DNA from: JAYWXI01 sp036016955
Lineage (GTDB): Bacteria > Bacteroidota > Bacteroidia > Flavobacteriales > Weeksellaceae
Direction: 5' to 3'
NCBI RefSeq assembly: GCF_036016955.1
Contig: NZ_JAYWXI010000020.1
Coordinates: 1 to 19,136 of the forward strand
Length of the DNA stretch: 19,136 nt
Shown here: one piece after another, positions 7,575 to 14,142 of the stretch
How positions within the stretch are numbered: the first letter of the stretch is position 1
How the letters are laid out: every line of letters begins with the position of its first letter
Position numbers and translations under genes: made by a program
The notes under the pieces: model-generated
Seen by the model: the letters and a program-made list of their open reading frames with translations, nothing else
Database searches by the model: none
Told to the model about the DNA's origin: nothing

Positions 7575-8879
7575 TTATTTCTCCTTTATTCCAAAGACAC
7601 TAAGCGCGCCCAAAATCAAAAGAACACCAGCCACCACCAACATCAAAATAGGACTTCCTCCCAATGCCTGAAAAACCACACCACCAAGCACCGCCGCAAT
7701 AATCTGAGGAATACAAATGGTCCCATTAAACAATCCCAAGTAAGCCCCCATATTGTTCCCCTTCAATGCGTTAGTCAAAATCGTAAACGGTAAAGCCAAT
7801 ATGGCCGCCCAAGCACATCCTATCAGCATATAAGACCCAAACAAAAGGTACTGATCCCGAACAAAAAAAGTGGAAATAAACCCAATCCCGCCCAGCAAAA
7901 GACTAACGAAATAAGCCGATTTATTCGTCTTAAAAAACGGCAAAACCACCGCCCAAAGAATTGACCCCACCGATTGCACCGCAAAAAGAACCCCAACCCA
8001 ATTACCGGCATTCTGAAACGCCAACGATTTGGCGTCCGTCGTATTCCAGACGGTTTCCGCTATGCCCGCATTGGTGTATGTCCACATATAAACAAAAGCA
8101 GACCAGCAAAAAAACTGGGTAAGCCCCACCGTCCAAAAAACCTTAGGAGCCTTCCTGAGCAACTGAAACACATTCACTTTTTCCTTCTTCCCCTCCTCTA
8201 TACCATGAAACTTAGCATACTCCTGAGGCGGCATCTCCTTCACATTGAGAATCGTATAGAGCACACAACCAATCAAAATCGCTGCACCTACGTAAAAAGA
8301 ATAAATCACCGAATCCGGCACCACGCCTTCCGCCGCCGTATTCCGTATCCCAATCCAGGTGAAAAGAATAGGAAACAAAAAGCCCACAAAATTACCCGCA
8401 TTGCAAACAAAACTCTGAACGGAAAAAGCCAGTTTCTTTTGCTTCTCGTTCACCATATCCCCCACCATCATCTTAAAAGGCTGCATCGCCATATTAATTG
8501 CCGTATCCAAAAGCATCAACGCCACCAAACCAAAAATCATCGCGTTAGCCACGCTGAGGTTAAAACTCCCCGCATTAGGCAGCAGAGCCATCACAATGAC
8601 CGCCACCAAAGCCCCCACAAACAAGTAAGGAATCCTCCGTCCCCAACGCGTCCAGGTGTTATCACTCATCACCCCGACAATCGGCTGGATAATCAGCCCC
8701 ATGAGCGGAGGTAAAATCCAAAAATAACTCAGATTATGCGGATCCGCACCCAACGTCTGAAAAATACGGCTGTTATTGGCATTCTGAAGCGCATAAGCAA
8801 TCTGAACCCCGAAAAAACCGAAATTAATGTTCCAAATCTTCCAAAAGCTAAGATTCGGTTTTGTAGATATCGTATTCAT
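7575..8879 (-). CDS. SLC45-type MFS sugar (maltose/disaccharide) permease
   Basis: A 434-residue integral membrane protein with about 12 hydrophobic segments. The N-terminal half carries DNTWTRWGRRIPYLFVG, the loop 2-3 signature (RWGRRxP) shared by SLC45 and plant sucrose transporters, and the first helix region has NINFGFFGVQIAYALQNANNSRIFQTLGA, typical of the bacterial branch. These permeases import disaccharides, probably with protons. The gene follows a GH13 amylase and an NTF2-like gene with 14 bases between stop and start, so maltose or short maltodextrins are the likely substrate. It is the last gene of the operon, followed by a terminator. The exact sugar is inferred from context only. 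Confidence 0.88.
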   Translation of the reverse strand: MNTISTKPNLSFWKIWNINFGFFGVQIAYALQNANNSRIFQTLGADPHNLSYFWILPPLMGLIIQPIVGVMSDNTWTRWGRRIPYLFVGALVAVIVMALLPNAGSFNLSVANAMIFGLVALMLLDTAINMAMQPFKMMVGDMVNEKQKKLAFSVQSFVCNAGNFVGFLFPILFTWIGIRNTAAEGVVPDSVIYSFYVGAAILIGCVLYTILNVKEMPPQEYAKFHGIEEGKKEKVNVFQLLRKAPKVFWTVGLTQFFCWSAFVYMWTYTNAGIAETVWNTTDAKSLAFQNAGNWVGVLFAVQSVGSILWAVVLPFFKTNKSAYFVSLLLGGIGFISTFFVRDQYLLFGSYMLIGCAWAAILALPFTILTNALKGNNMGAYLGLFNGTICIPQIIAAVLGGVVFQALGGSPILMLVVAGVLLILGALSVFGIKEK

Positions 8880-8893
8880 TGATAATAGTTTAT

Positions 8894-9466
8894 TTATTTT
8901 CTACTGTTTTTCATTTTTTTTATTTCCTCCCGTTTTCGCAAACGTTCCAGCAAATAGTTTTCTCCGGAAGCCTTATGTTCTTTCACCGCCTTTACCGCCT
9001 CGTTAGGCACGGTAAGCGAAAGCACATACTGCCGAATCCGCCACCCCGAAGCCGTTTTCTCCACAACCCCGCTGCCTCGGCAAAGCCCCATCGCCGTATC
9101 CAAAAGCTCATCGAACCAAGCATACCCCGAATCTCCACCCAAATAAACATGGCGTTCCAATGGTATAAATTGCCAAGCTTTACCTTTAGCAAAATGAGGA
9201 TGAGCGTAAGCCTTAAAAGCATCCTTATCCCAAACCTCCCCTGCATCCGTACCGATAAAAACCAACTCCTCCGAAAAAAGAGCAAAATACCCCTCAAAAT
9301 CCGCCGCTCCCGAATACCGGTTCAGGTCATCCAGTAATGCTTCGATGCGTTTCTTTTCGTCCTTCACCGTGTCTTCCGGCAATGCCTGACCCCAAAGCCT
9401 CCCCGAAAAGCAAACCACCAACCAAACCCAGAGCCATCCGATTTTAAACAACGCCATCTTTCTCAT
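8894..9466 (-). CDS. secreted NTF2-like (SnoaL-type) protein
   Basis: A 190-residue protein. Residues 1-27 form a signal peptide (MRKMALFKIGWLWVWLVVCFSGRLWGQA). The rest has the cone-shaped NTF2/SnoaL_3 pattern: an N-terminal helix (KKRIEALLDDLNRYSGAADFEGYFALFSEELVFIGTDAGEVWDKDAF), then strands with the family motif (GYAWFDELLDTAMGLCRGSGVVEKTASGWRIRQYVLSLTVP). Such proteins are often found as exported accessory proteins in Flavobacteriia; their ligand is unknown. The ATG at 9466 follows the amylase stop after one base. A second in-frame Met at residue 4 has a better purine-rich lead (GAGAAAG) and could be the true start. It sits between amylase and permease in one operon. Confidence 0.82.
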   Translation of the reverse strand: MRKMALFKIGWLWVWLVVCFSGRLWGQALPEDTVKDEKKRIEALLDDLNRYSGAADFEGYFALFSEELVFIGTDAGEVWDKDAFKAYAHPHFAKGKAWQFIPLERHVYLGGDSGYAWFDELLDTAMGLCRGSGVVEKTASGWRIRQYVLSLTVPNEAVKAVKEHKASGENYLLERLRKREEIKKMKNSRK

Positions 9467-9467
9467 C

Positions 9468-11339
9468 TTATTTTAATTCCAAAATCAAAGGCGATTTAGC
9501 AGGCAGTACAAGCCGCCCTTGTGACGAAACCTCATAAAACTTTTTTTCGATGGGATCAAACCCCTGAGTTACCCCACCGAGGCTTTCCTCAAAACGTTTC
9601 AAGTCCAATACCGTTTCCGTATCGTTGGTATTAAGCACCACCATCACCTTCTCCTGATCGTCGTAACGGAAATAAACATAAACATTCCCCTGAGGCACAT
9701 AATGCTTCGTTTTCCCCGTATGAATCACGTTCTTACCCTTCCGCCAATTGAGCAAAGCCGCCGTATAATCATAAAAAAGGGTTTGTTCCGCAGTTCGCCC
9801 TTCGGCCTCAAAAGCATTTTGAGCGTCCCCAGGCCAACCCCCAGGAAAATCGCGACGAATATCCGCATCGCCACCCCGAGCCTTGCTTCCCCTAAGCCCC
9901 ACTTCGGAGCCGTAATACAGCTGAGGGTACCCCCGAACCGTCGAAATCAAAGCCATCGCCAACTTATAATAACGGACATCCCCGTCAAAAATCTCATTCC
10001 AGCGTTCCGTGTCGTGATTCTCAAAGAAAACCATCACGTTGCCGATGTCCGGGTAAAGAAAATCGCTCGAAAAAACATTATAGAGCCTGACCAACCCCCG
10101 ATCCCAACGCTCTTCTTCCTGCAAAGCCAAAGGCAAATCTGCAAAAAGCGTAAAATCCATCACCGAAGGCAAATGGGAATCATACCCCTTCATCGCCCCG
10201 ATTTTGGAAGCCTTCTGCCAAAACGAAATATGCGCAGGACTATACATCCAAGCCTCGCCAACAATATTCAAATGTGGATACTCCTCCGTAATCGCCTTAG
10301 CCCATTTCGCCATAGCCTCCTTATCGTTGTAAGGATAAGTATCCACACGCAATCCGCCAAGCTCGGCATACTCGATCCACCAAATCGCATTCTGAATCAA
10401 ATAATTGAGAACCAAAGGATGACTCTGATTCAAATCCGGCATAGTCGTATCAAACCACCCGTTCAAAGCCTCCCGCCGATCCACCAAAGCCGCATTCGCA
10501 TCAAACTGCGTCGTCGTACGGTAATTGGAACGCTTAAAACCAAACGACCCCTCGCCGTCGGGAAAACGGTGAATCCAATCCTTAGAAGGCAAATCCTGAA
10601 TCAACCAATGGGAAATCCCCCAATGGTTCGTCACGTAATCCTGAATGAGAAGCATCCCCCTTTTCTTAAGTTCCCGAGAAAGCTCCAAATAATCTTCATT
10701 CGTCCCATAACGGGCATCGATGCGGTACAAATCCGTCTGGGCATACCCGTGATAAGAATAACTTTTTTCATCATCCTGATTCACAGGCGTCAGCCACAAA
10801 ACCGTTACCCCTAATTCCCGAAGATAATCCAACCGATTGATAATCCCCCGTAAATCGCCTCCATGACGCCCCGAAGGAAGCGTTCGGTCAGCCTTTTCCC
10901 GTAACGAAGGCTGGGAATCATTAGAAACATCGCCGTTAGCAAAACGATCCGGCATAATGAGATACACCGCATCCTTCGCCCCAAAAGAAGGCCGTTGCGC
11001 CGAATGAGGCTGTCGGTCTTTCAACTCGTAACGGTAAGACGCCAAACGTTTCTTTCCATTTTGAAGGTAGATTTCAAACCCCGATCCCGGAACCTCCCGA
11101 GTATCTATCGTTACAAACAAATAATTGGGATTTTCCACCTTCTCCACCGATACCGGCTTCACACCATCGGAAAAAGCAAGCGTCCCACGAGCAATCCCAT
11201 CCCCATAAAGCAAAATCTGAACCCGAGGATTTTTCATCCCTTTCCACCAAAAGGCAGGTTCCACCTTTTTAAACTGAGCCGAAAGCCCACCGGAAACCAT
11301 CAACCCTAAAAACAAAAACCATAAAACACTCCTCTTCAT
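9468..11339 (-). CDS. GH13 alpha-amylase / neopullulanase, exported
   Basis: I choose the ATG at 11339 (623 residues) because it opens a signal peptide (MKRSVLWFLFLGLMVSGGLSAQ); the longer frame would overlap the upstream gene. Domains: an N-terminal cyclomaltodextrinase-type beta domain (about 22-120), then the GH13 barrel starting at YLIMPDRFANGDVSND, and a C-terminal beta domain. All catalytic positions are present: nucleophile D333 in GLRVDTYP, acid/base E362 in IVGEAW, and the transition-state stabiliser D443 in FFENHDTERW. It also has the conserved GMLLIQDYVTNH. The family hydrolyses alpha-1,4 (some also alpha-1,6) bonds of maltodextrin, pullulan or cyclodextrin; SusA of Bacteroides is a periplasmic example. 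It is the first gene of the operon with the NTF2-like protein and the permease. A near-consensus -7 box (TACCTTTA, 11380-11373) lies 33 bases upstream. Confidence 0.93.
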   Translation of the reverse strand: MKRSVLWFLFLGLMVSGGLSAQFKKVEPAFWWKGMKNPRVQILLYGDGIARGTLAFSDGVKPVSVEKVENPNYLFVTIDTREVPGSGFEIYLQNGKKRLASYRYELKDRQPHSAQRPSFGAKDAVYLIMPDRFANGDVSNDSQPSLREKADRTLPSGRHGGDLRGIINRLDYLRELGVTVLWLTPVNQDDEKSYSYHGYAQTDLYRIDARYGTNEDYLELSRELKKRGMLLIQDYVTNHWGISHWLIQDLPSKDWIHRFPDGEGSFGFKRSNYRTTTQFDANAALVDRREALNGWFDTTMPDLNQSHPLVLNYLIQNAIWWIEYAELGGLRVDTYPYNDKEAMAKWAKAITEEYPHLNIVGEAWMYSPAHISFWQKASKIGAMKGYDSHLPSVMDFTLFADLPLALQEEERWDRGLVRLYNVFSSDFLYPDIGNVMVFFENHDTERWNEIFDGDVRYYKLAMALISTVRGYPQLYYGSEVGLRGSKARGGDADIRRDFPGGWPGDAQNAFEAEGRTAEQTLFYDYTAALLNWRKGKNVIHTGKTKHYVPQGNVYVYFRYDDQEKVMVVLNTNDTETVLDLKRFEESLGGVTQGFDPIEKKFYEVSSQGRLVLPAKSPLILELK

Positions 11340-11392
11340 CGGAATAAAATTTTTAATCTTAAAAAAAGCCCCTAAAGGTACGAAAAACCACC

Positions 11393-12376
11393 TTACGAAG
11401 TCTCTCTCGCAAGACGATTGGCCAACCAACTGACATAAAACAGTTGAAAACTATGATAAATCATCACCGGAAGTAGAAAAATAACCTTCTGCTCCGGAGA
11501 AATCCCCAACACCATCACAAACAAACTCCCGTGAACCAAAGACTTCTTAGACCCACAAAAAGTGGCCGTTATCGTATCCTCCCGACCAAACCCCATCGTT
11601 ACCGCTAAACGTCTCAACACCTCGTAAACCACAAAAAACAACCCGATAACAAACCCCGAAAGCCCCGCAAGTTGAACCAAAGGAATCTCCGCAAACACCC
11701 GTTCCGTAAACGCTTTGGAAAAACTCTCATAAACAATCAGCAAAATAACCAACCGATCGAACTCCGAAATGACTTTTCCGTAACGGGAAACCGTCTTTCT
11801 AAACAAAGGATTCAAAAGCCCGCCAAGCCCAATAGGAAGGATCACCTTAAGCAAAAGCTGACGAAAAACCGCACCGTCGCTTTCCGTCACTCCCGAAGAA
11901 GTCAAAAAAAGCCCCATCAGCAGCGGCGTAACCACCACCCCAATCCACCCCGAAACCGACGCGTTAAAAATAGCCGAAGTAACATTCCCCCGAGCCATCG
12001 AAACCATTACCACCGAAGAAGAAACCGTAGAAGGCAAACAAGCCAAGAAAAAACAAGCCAGCCAAAGCAACTCATAAGCCCCTCCTCGAACCAAACCATA
12101 AAACAAAAGCACCAGCACAGGAAACAAAACAAACGTCCCAAACTGAACCAGTAGATGAAGCCGCCAATTGGACAAATCCCTCCCCACACTCCTAAAATCC
12201 AACTTAAGACCGTACAACAAAAAAATCCCCGCAATCCCCCAATCGATAAACCCCGGCAAATCAAACCACACCGAATAATGCGCTTTATAAGGGAACCCTT
12301 TGGCCATCGCCACCATCGCCCCAAGCAAAAGCAAAAACACCGTCTGGCGGTCGAAAAAAGCTAATTTACTATTCAA
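11393..12376 (-). CDS. bile acid:sodium symporter family protein (SLC10A7/YfeH-like), TTG start
   Basis: A 327-residue membrane protein with about ten hydrophobic segments. It carries the SBF-type signature (CLPSTVSSSVVMVSMARGNVTSAIFNASVSGWIGVVVTPLLMG) and the conserved late motif TITATFCGSKKSLVHGSLF, which places it with the SLC10A7/YfeH-like branch rather than true bile-acid carriers. The substrate is unknown. The only plausible start is TTG at 12376-12374: a TGA lies 11 codons upstream in frame with no ATG or GTG between, and the family-conserved FFDRQTVFLLLLGA begins at residue 7. The amylase gene begins 53 bases downstream, so partial co-transcription is possible. Confidence 0.85.
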   Translation of the reverse strand: MNSKLAFFDRQTVFLLLLGAMVAMAKGFPYKAHYSVWFDLPGFIDWGIAGIFLLYGLKLDFRSVGRDLSNWRLHLLVQFGTFVLFPVLVLLFYGLVRGGAYELLWLACFFLACLPSTVSSSVVMVSMARGNVTSAIFNASVSGWIGVVVTPLLMGLFLTSSGVTESDGAVFRQLLLKVILPIGLGGLLNPLFRKTVSRYGKVISEFDRLVILLIVYESFSKAFTERVFAEIPLVQLAGLSGFVIGLFFVVYEVLRRLAVTMGFGREDTITATFCGSKKSLVHGSLFVMVLGISPEQKVIFLLPVMIYHSFQLFYVSWLANRLARETS

Positions 12377-12524
12377 AATAAACCCAAGTATGAAATTAAA
12401 AAGCCTTCATTTAGGCAAAGCAAAATTAAAAACTTTCCCTGACCCTACCCTCAAAAACGACAAATATCAGCCCGTACCCCCAGAAATACCCCCATTTCTA
12501 AACCCAACCATAAAAATTTCAACA

Positions 12525-12532
12525 TAATTTTG
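12525..12532 (+). promoter_or_regulatory. -7 box (TAATTTTG) of the tRNA-Arg gene
   Basis: TAATTTTG is a full match to TAnnTTTG and lies 30 bases before the mature tRNA start. A TTG at the expected -33 distance is not seen. The remaining spacer 12377-12524 shows nothing I can support. Confidence 0.5.
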
Positions 12533-12562
12533 TAAATTCGCCTCTCAAAAATAAAGCAAAGC

Positions 12563-12634
12563 GGCCCCGTAGTTCAACGGATAGAATAGAAGTTTCCTAA
12601 ACTTTAGATCCAGGTTCGATTCCTGGCGGGGCTA
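12563..12634 (+). tRNA. tRNA-Arg (anticodon CCT)
   Basis: A complete cloverleaf. The acceptor stem is GGCCCCG with CGGGGCT (one G-T pair at the end) and the discriminator is A12634. The D stem is GTTC/GAAT and the anticodon stem GAAGT/ACTTT, with the 7-base loop TTCCTAA giving anticodon CCT. The T stem is CCAGG/CCTGG around TTCGATT. CCA is not encoded. The base composition and gene style change sharply right after its 3' end, which marks it as the integration site of the element to the right. Confidence 0.95.
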
Positions 12635-12702
12635 CAACCATATATTGATTATCAATATTTTAACTTATTTTTTGAAAATTTGTTACCACCGTTGTTACCA
12701 CC
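12615..12702. other. candidate attachment region of the integrated element
   Basis: The T arm and acceptor 3' end of tRNA-Arg (12615-12634) are followed after seven bases by a perfect 17-base palindrome, ATATTGATTATCAATAT (12642-12658), and by two direct repeats GTTACCACC (12682-12690 and 12694-12702) set 12 bases apart. This resembles a tyrosine-recombinase att site with core and arm-type sites. The partner repeat would lie beyond the right edge of the window, so the site is inferred. Confidence 0.55.
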
Positions 12703-12748
12703 GAGGAGCGTTTTACTCATTTTTACCCTCATTTTGATTAGATGAAAA

Positions 12749-12774
12749 AGGGGCGTTTTTGCCCCTGTTTTTTT
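12749..12774. terminator. bidirectional rho-independent terminator
   Basis: The stem AGGGGC (12749-12754) and GCCCCT (12761-12766) has a 6-base loop and is flanked by a T run on the right and an A run on the left. It ends the minus-strand XRE gene (stop at 12796) and could also stop readthrough from the tRNA. Confidence 0.8.
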
Positions 12775-12795
12775 ATTCGTTACCGTAGTTAATAT

Positions 12796-13110
12796 TTAAC
12801 CGATATTCATAGACAAACCCAACGCTCTCAATAAGGCTAAAAAATTAGATAACTGTAAATCTGTTTTACCCTGTTCTATTTTTGCGATATACGCCCTGTT
12901 TTTGCCTACCTTTTTTGCTAGTTCTTCCTGCGTTAGGTCTCTTTCTTTTCTAGCTTCTCTTATCAATTCCCCATAATAGTAAGCTAGTGCCTTTGCTTGG
13001 AACTCTTCTCTTTGTGGTGTTCCTACTTTTCCGTGAGTAGTATCTATATACTCGTTCATTGTAGGTAGTTCTTTTTCTACTTTATCCCAATTTATTTTTA
13101 TTGCCCCCAT
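12796..13110 (-). CDS. HigA-like XRE-family DNA-binding protein (orphan antitoxin-like)
   Basis: A 104-residue protein. Residues 50-104 form a classic HTH_3 domain (IREARKERDLTQEELAKKVGKNRAYIAKIEQGKTDLQLSNFLALLRALGL). The N-terminal part (INWDKVEKELPTMNEYIDTTHGKVGTPQREEFQAKALAYYYGELI) is like that of HigA antitoxins whose partner HigB lies just upstream. Here the upstream 500 bases hold no toxin gene, only repeats and an RNA candidate, so it is an orphan, either a solitary regulator or the remnant of a toxin-antitoxin pair. A full -7 box (TAAATTTG, minus strand, 13143-13136) lies 25 bases before the ATG. It is the element gene closest to the tRNA and ends in a bidirectional terminator. Confidence 0.82.
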   Translation of the reverse strand: MGAIKINWDKVEKELPTMNEYIDTTHGKVGTPQREEFQAKALAYYYGELIREARKERDLTQEELAKKVGKNRAYIAKIEQGKTDLQLSNFLALLRALGLSMNIG

Positions 13111-13135
13111 TGCTTCGTTTTTATATGCAATGTTA

Positions 13136-13143
13136 CAAATTTA
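13136..13143 (-). promoter_or_regulatory. -7 box (TAAATTTG) of the HigA-like gene
   Basis: This is a full TAnnTTTG match on the minus strand, 25 bases before the start codon. Just upstream, AACCTCATC (13169-13177) and GATGAGGTT (13274-13282) form an inverted pair that may be an operator. Confidence 0.5.
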
Positions 13144-13286
13144 TTACATACACGCAAAGTAATTTTATAACCTCATCTAATCCCTTTTTATAGTGTCAGA
13201 ATGTAATAAATGTTACCCTTTTTTATGGACTCCAAAAATTCCCCCTGGAGGATATTAAAAACATTAAATATTTGATGAGGTTATTT

Positions 13287-13446
13287 TTACTGAAGTTTAC
13301 TGAATATTTACTGAACATTTCGTTTTAGTGAAGTTTAGTGAATATTTAATGAACCTTTTTCCTTTCTCTTTTACCGCAGTTTAGCGAATATTTACCGAAC
13401 ATTACCGCTTTTCTAACTTACCCCATTTTACCCCAATATTACCGTT
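13287..13446. repeat. four helically phased triplets of TTAnnGAA-like sites
   Basis: Twelve related 8-base sites are set in four groups of three. Starts are 13287/13297/13308 (TTACTGAA three times), 13325/13335/13346 (TTAGTGAA, TTAGTGAA, TTAATGAA), 13371/13381/13392 (TTACCGCA, TTAGCGAA, TTACCGAA) and 13418/13428/13439 (TTACCCCA, TTACCCCA, TTACCGTT). In every group the steps are exactly 10 then 11 bases, which puts all sites of a group on one face of the helix; the groups are 38, 46 and 47 bases apart. The region is non-coding and ends just before the promoter of the RNA candidate. It looks like a protein-binding array (origin iterons or an operator). Confidence 0.8.
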
Positions 13447-13481
13447 CTTTCTAGTTATAGTAAAGAGAATTAGAAATTTCG

Positions 13482-13489
13482 TATATTTG
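13482..13489 (+). promoter_or_regulatory. -7 box (TATATTTG) of the structured RNA candidate
   Basis: This is a full match to TAnnTTTG on the plus strand. It lies 43 bases downstream of the last phased repeat and predicts a transcription start near 13495. No coding frame follows, but a structured stretch and a terminator do. Confidence 0.65.
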
Positions 13490-13494
13490 CATTG

Positions 13495-13655
13495 ACGGGG
13501 AGGTGGACATAAAGGCAGTAATACCCTGAAAATCTCGGTCAAGACCGATTAAGTTCGAGAGAGTATAATGAAGATACGCCCTGTTATACTCGGAAGATTG
13601 GGCTTTTGAGAACAATCTTTTTAGTCATAAAGGAGAGTTTTGCTCTCCTTTTTTT
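13495..13655 (+). ncRNA. candidate structured small RNA of the element
   Basis: About 160 bases bounded by a consensus -7 box and a strong terminator, with no sensible reading frame. Visible helices: TCGGT/ACCGA (13535-13539, 13544-13548), in competition with TCTCG/CGAGA (13533-13537, 13556-13560); GAGTATAA/TTATACTC (13561-13568, 13584-13591) with a 15-base loop; and AAGATTG/CAATCTT (13594-13600, 13613-13619) followed by T5, which itself looks like an attenuator. GCCC in the first loop (13578-13581) can pair with GGGC (13600-13603), either as a pseudoknot or as an alternative fold. I do not recognise a known family; it is not 6S or tmRNA by eye. A copy-number RNA or a trans-acting sRNA is possible. 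Confidence 0.6.
13629..13655 (+). terminator. terminator of the structured RNA candidate
   Basis: The perfect 9-bp stem AAAGGAGAG (13629-13637) with CTCTCCTTT (13643-13651) has a 5-base loop and runs into T7. It follows an earlier hairpin-plus-T5 at 13594-13623, so there are two terminators in tandem. Confidence 0.88.
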
Positions 13656-13830
13656 ATCTTGTCCATTTTTTTCTGAACCACTCTTTAAAATACTTGTCTT
13701 CAGTCCTCTTTCTGTTAATTAAGATTTCCTTACTTCTCCTAAATATTAAAACCTCTCTCACACTATCATTTATGATAACCCAAAAAACCCAAGCCTTTTT
13801 TGAAAAACCCACTGAAACCCAAAAAAGCCT

Positions 13831-13982
13831 TAATGTAAATGTAAATGTAAATAAAAATGTAAATAATAATTCGTCGTACGACGACAATTCTGTCGCAAAA
13901 CATCGCAAGGCGATAATTCTATCGCAAACATCACTGATAAAGATAGTGTAAGTGATAGTGATAAAGAAAATAATTCGTCGTA
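13831..13982. repeat. repeat and palindrome cluster between the RNA and rep
   Basis: AATGTA hexamers occur three times in tandem plus once more (13832-13862). A perfect 14-base palindrome, TCGTCGTACGACGA, is at 13871-13884. The 14-base direct repeat AATAATTCGTCGTA is at 13865-13878 and 13969-13982, and the direct repeat AATTCT(G/A)TCGCAAA at 13886-13899 and 13915-13928. The stretch 13656-14065 holds no gene I can support. A short plus-strand frame (13772-13951) has an Asn/Val-rich tail like that of DnaD-type replication proteins but is low-complexity. Confidence 0.65.
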
Positions 13983-14065
13983 TGGAGAGGATTAAACTAA
14001 AAGTAAATTAAACCGTGCCCATTGGGTTCATATTTTACCCTTATCTTTAAAATGATTTTAAGGTA

Positions 14066-14131
14066 TCAAAAATCAATTATATTCTACTAAGTAATACCTA
14101 ACATTAGAAATGTTTTTAAATTGATTTTTGA
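14066..14131. repeat. 13-bp perfect inverted repeat after rep
   Basis: TCAAAAATCAATT (14066-14078) is the exact reverse complement of 14119-14131. The 40-base loop holds a smaller hairpin (AACAT 14100-14104 with ATGTT 14110-14114). It lies 11 bases after the rep stop, so it could end the leftward early operon, though no T run follows directly. It could also be an origin feature. Confidence 0.6.
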
Positions 14132-14142
14132 GGTGTTTTTGA

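Noticed and set aside
13287..13446. CRISPR-like array
   Set aside because: The repeats are 8 bp with 10/11-bp steps, there are no unique spacers of 25-40 bp, and no cas genes are present.
13495..13655. Retron msr-msd or 6S RNA
   Set aside because: There is no reverse transcriptase gene nearby, and the folding is several short hairpins rather than the single long bulged rod of 6S RNA.
13772..13951. 59-residue plus-strand protein with an Asn/Val-rich tail
   Set aside because: The resemblance to the tail of DnaD-like proteins is due to low complexity (tandem AATGTA); there is no folded domain and no ribosome binding signal.
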